This document shows, one piece after another, positions 6,646-6,712 of a stretch of 6,712 nt of DNA. The translations under genes and the position numbers were made by a program. Under the pieces are notes generated by a model. The model saw nothing but the letters and a program-made list of their open reading frames with translations. It did not search any database and had not been told where the DNA came from. Each line of letters opens with the position of its first letter. Position 1 is the stretch's first letter. Source of the stretch: Nitronereus sp964503895 (GTDB lineage: Bacteria; Nitrospirota; Nitrospiria; Nitrospirales; UBA8639); contig CAZDCF010000048.1 of NCBI GenBank assembly GCA_964503895.1, forward strand, positions 1-6,712, given 5' to 3'.

Positions 6646-6712
6646 ATGAAAAATAGTCTGCTCCTCGCGCAATGTTTCTTGTTGTATTTTGCAACCACGG
6701 GTGTTGCCGACC
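6646..6712 (+). CDS. Start of a further exported protein (cut by window edge)
   Basis: ATG 6646 opens a frame that stays open for the 22 complete codons left in the window. The translation MKNSLLLAQCFLLYFATTGV followed by Ala-Asp has a Lys near the start, a hydrophobic core and a small-residue end, which is a Sec signal peptide. It sits 41 bases after the GH3 stop on the same strand, so it is probably the next member of the cluster. The mature protein is not in the window and its function cannot be told. In such clusters a sulfatase or another hydrolase would be common, but nothing here shows it. No strong Shine-Dalgarno sequence precedes it. Confidence 0.6.
   Translation, partial: MKNSLLLAQCFLLYFATTGVAD

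Overview
The window carries five co-directional (+ strand) genes, four complete and one cut by the right edge. All five begin with an export signal: one twin-arginine (Tat) and four Sec-type. The layout suggests part of an accessory carbohydrate-processing cluster from a free-living, probably aquatic bacterium. The Tat-exported Gfo/Idh/MocA protein is of a type abundant in Planctomycetota, Verrucomicrobiota/Lentisphaerota and Bacteroidota. The CotH protein has an AT-rich, Bacteroidota-looking signal peptide ending in a KAQ-type cleavage site. The GH3 gene is clearly GC-richer. No marker gene fixes the phylum, so the taxonomic assignment is an inference and stays open between the PVC group and Bacteroidota.

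Layout. Positions 1-342 hold no intact gene. They contain a 42-codon stub (135-263) that reads like the start of an insertion-sequence transposase zinc ribbon, stopped before its second cysteine pair. At 343-1908 is a Tat-exported Gfo/Idh/MocA oxidoreductase. After 17 bases, at 1926-3590, comes a secreted CotH-kinase-family protein with a C-terminal beta-sandwich-like domain. At 3640-4632 is a secreted alpha/beta-hydrolase of the polyhydroxybutyrate depolymerase / carbohydrate esterase family 1 (LpqC-like) type. At 4682-6604 is a secreted glycoside hydrolase family 3 enzyme with an EF-hand-like loop and an intact nucleophile motif. At 6646 a fifth exported protein begins and runs off the window.

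How the genes might work together (inference). GH3 would remove terminal sugars and the CE1-like esterase would remove acyl or feruloyl decorations. The Gfo/Idh/MocA protein would oxidise, reduce or (GH109-like) hydrolyse a sugar with a bound nicotinamide cofactor. The CotH protein is the odd partner: its characterised relatives phosphorylate spore-coat proteins, and its job beside sugar enzymes is unknown. Gaps of 17-49 bases and the lack of convincing internal terminators are compatible with one transcript.

The clearest large-scale signal is mosaicism. Hand-counted 60-base samples give about 32% GC inside the CotH gene, 42% in the esterase and 63% in the GH3 gene. The change begins around the last 20 codons of the esterase gene. 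With the transposase-like stub at the left, this suggests assembly by transfer or recombination. I see no CRISPR array, tRNA, rRNA or recognisable defence system.
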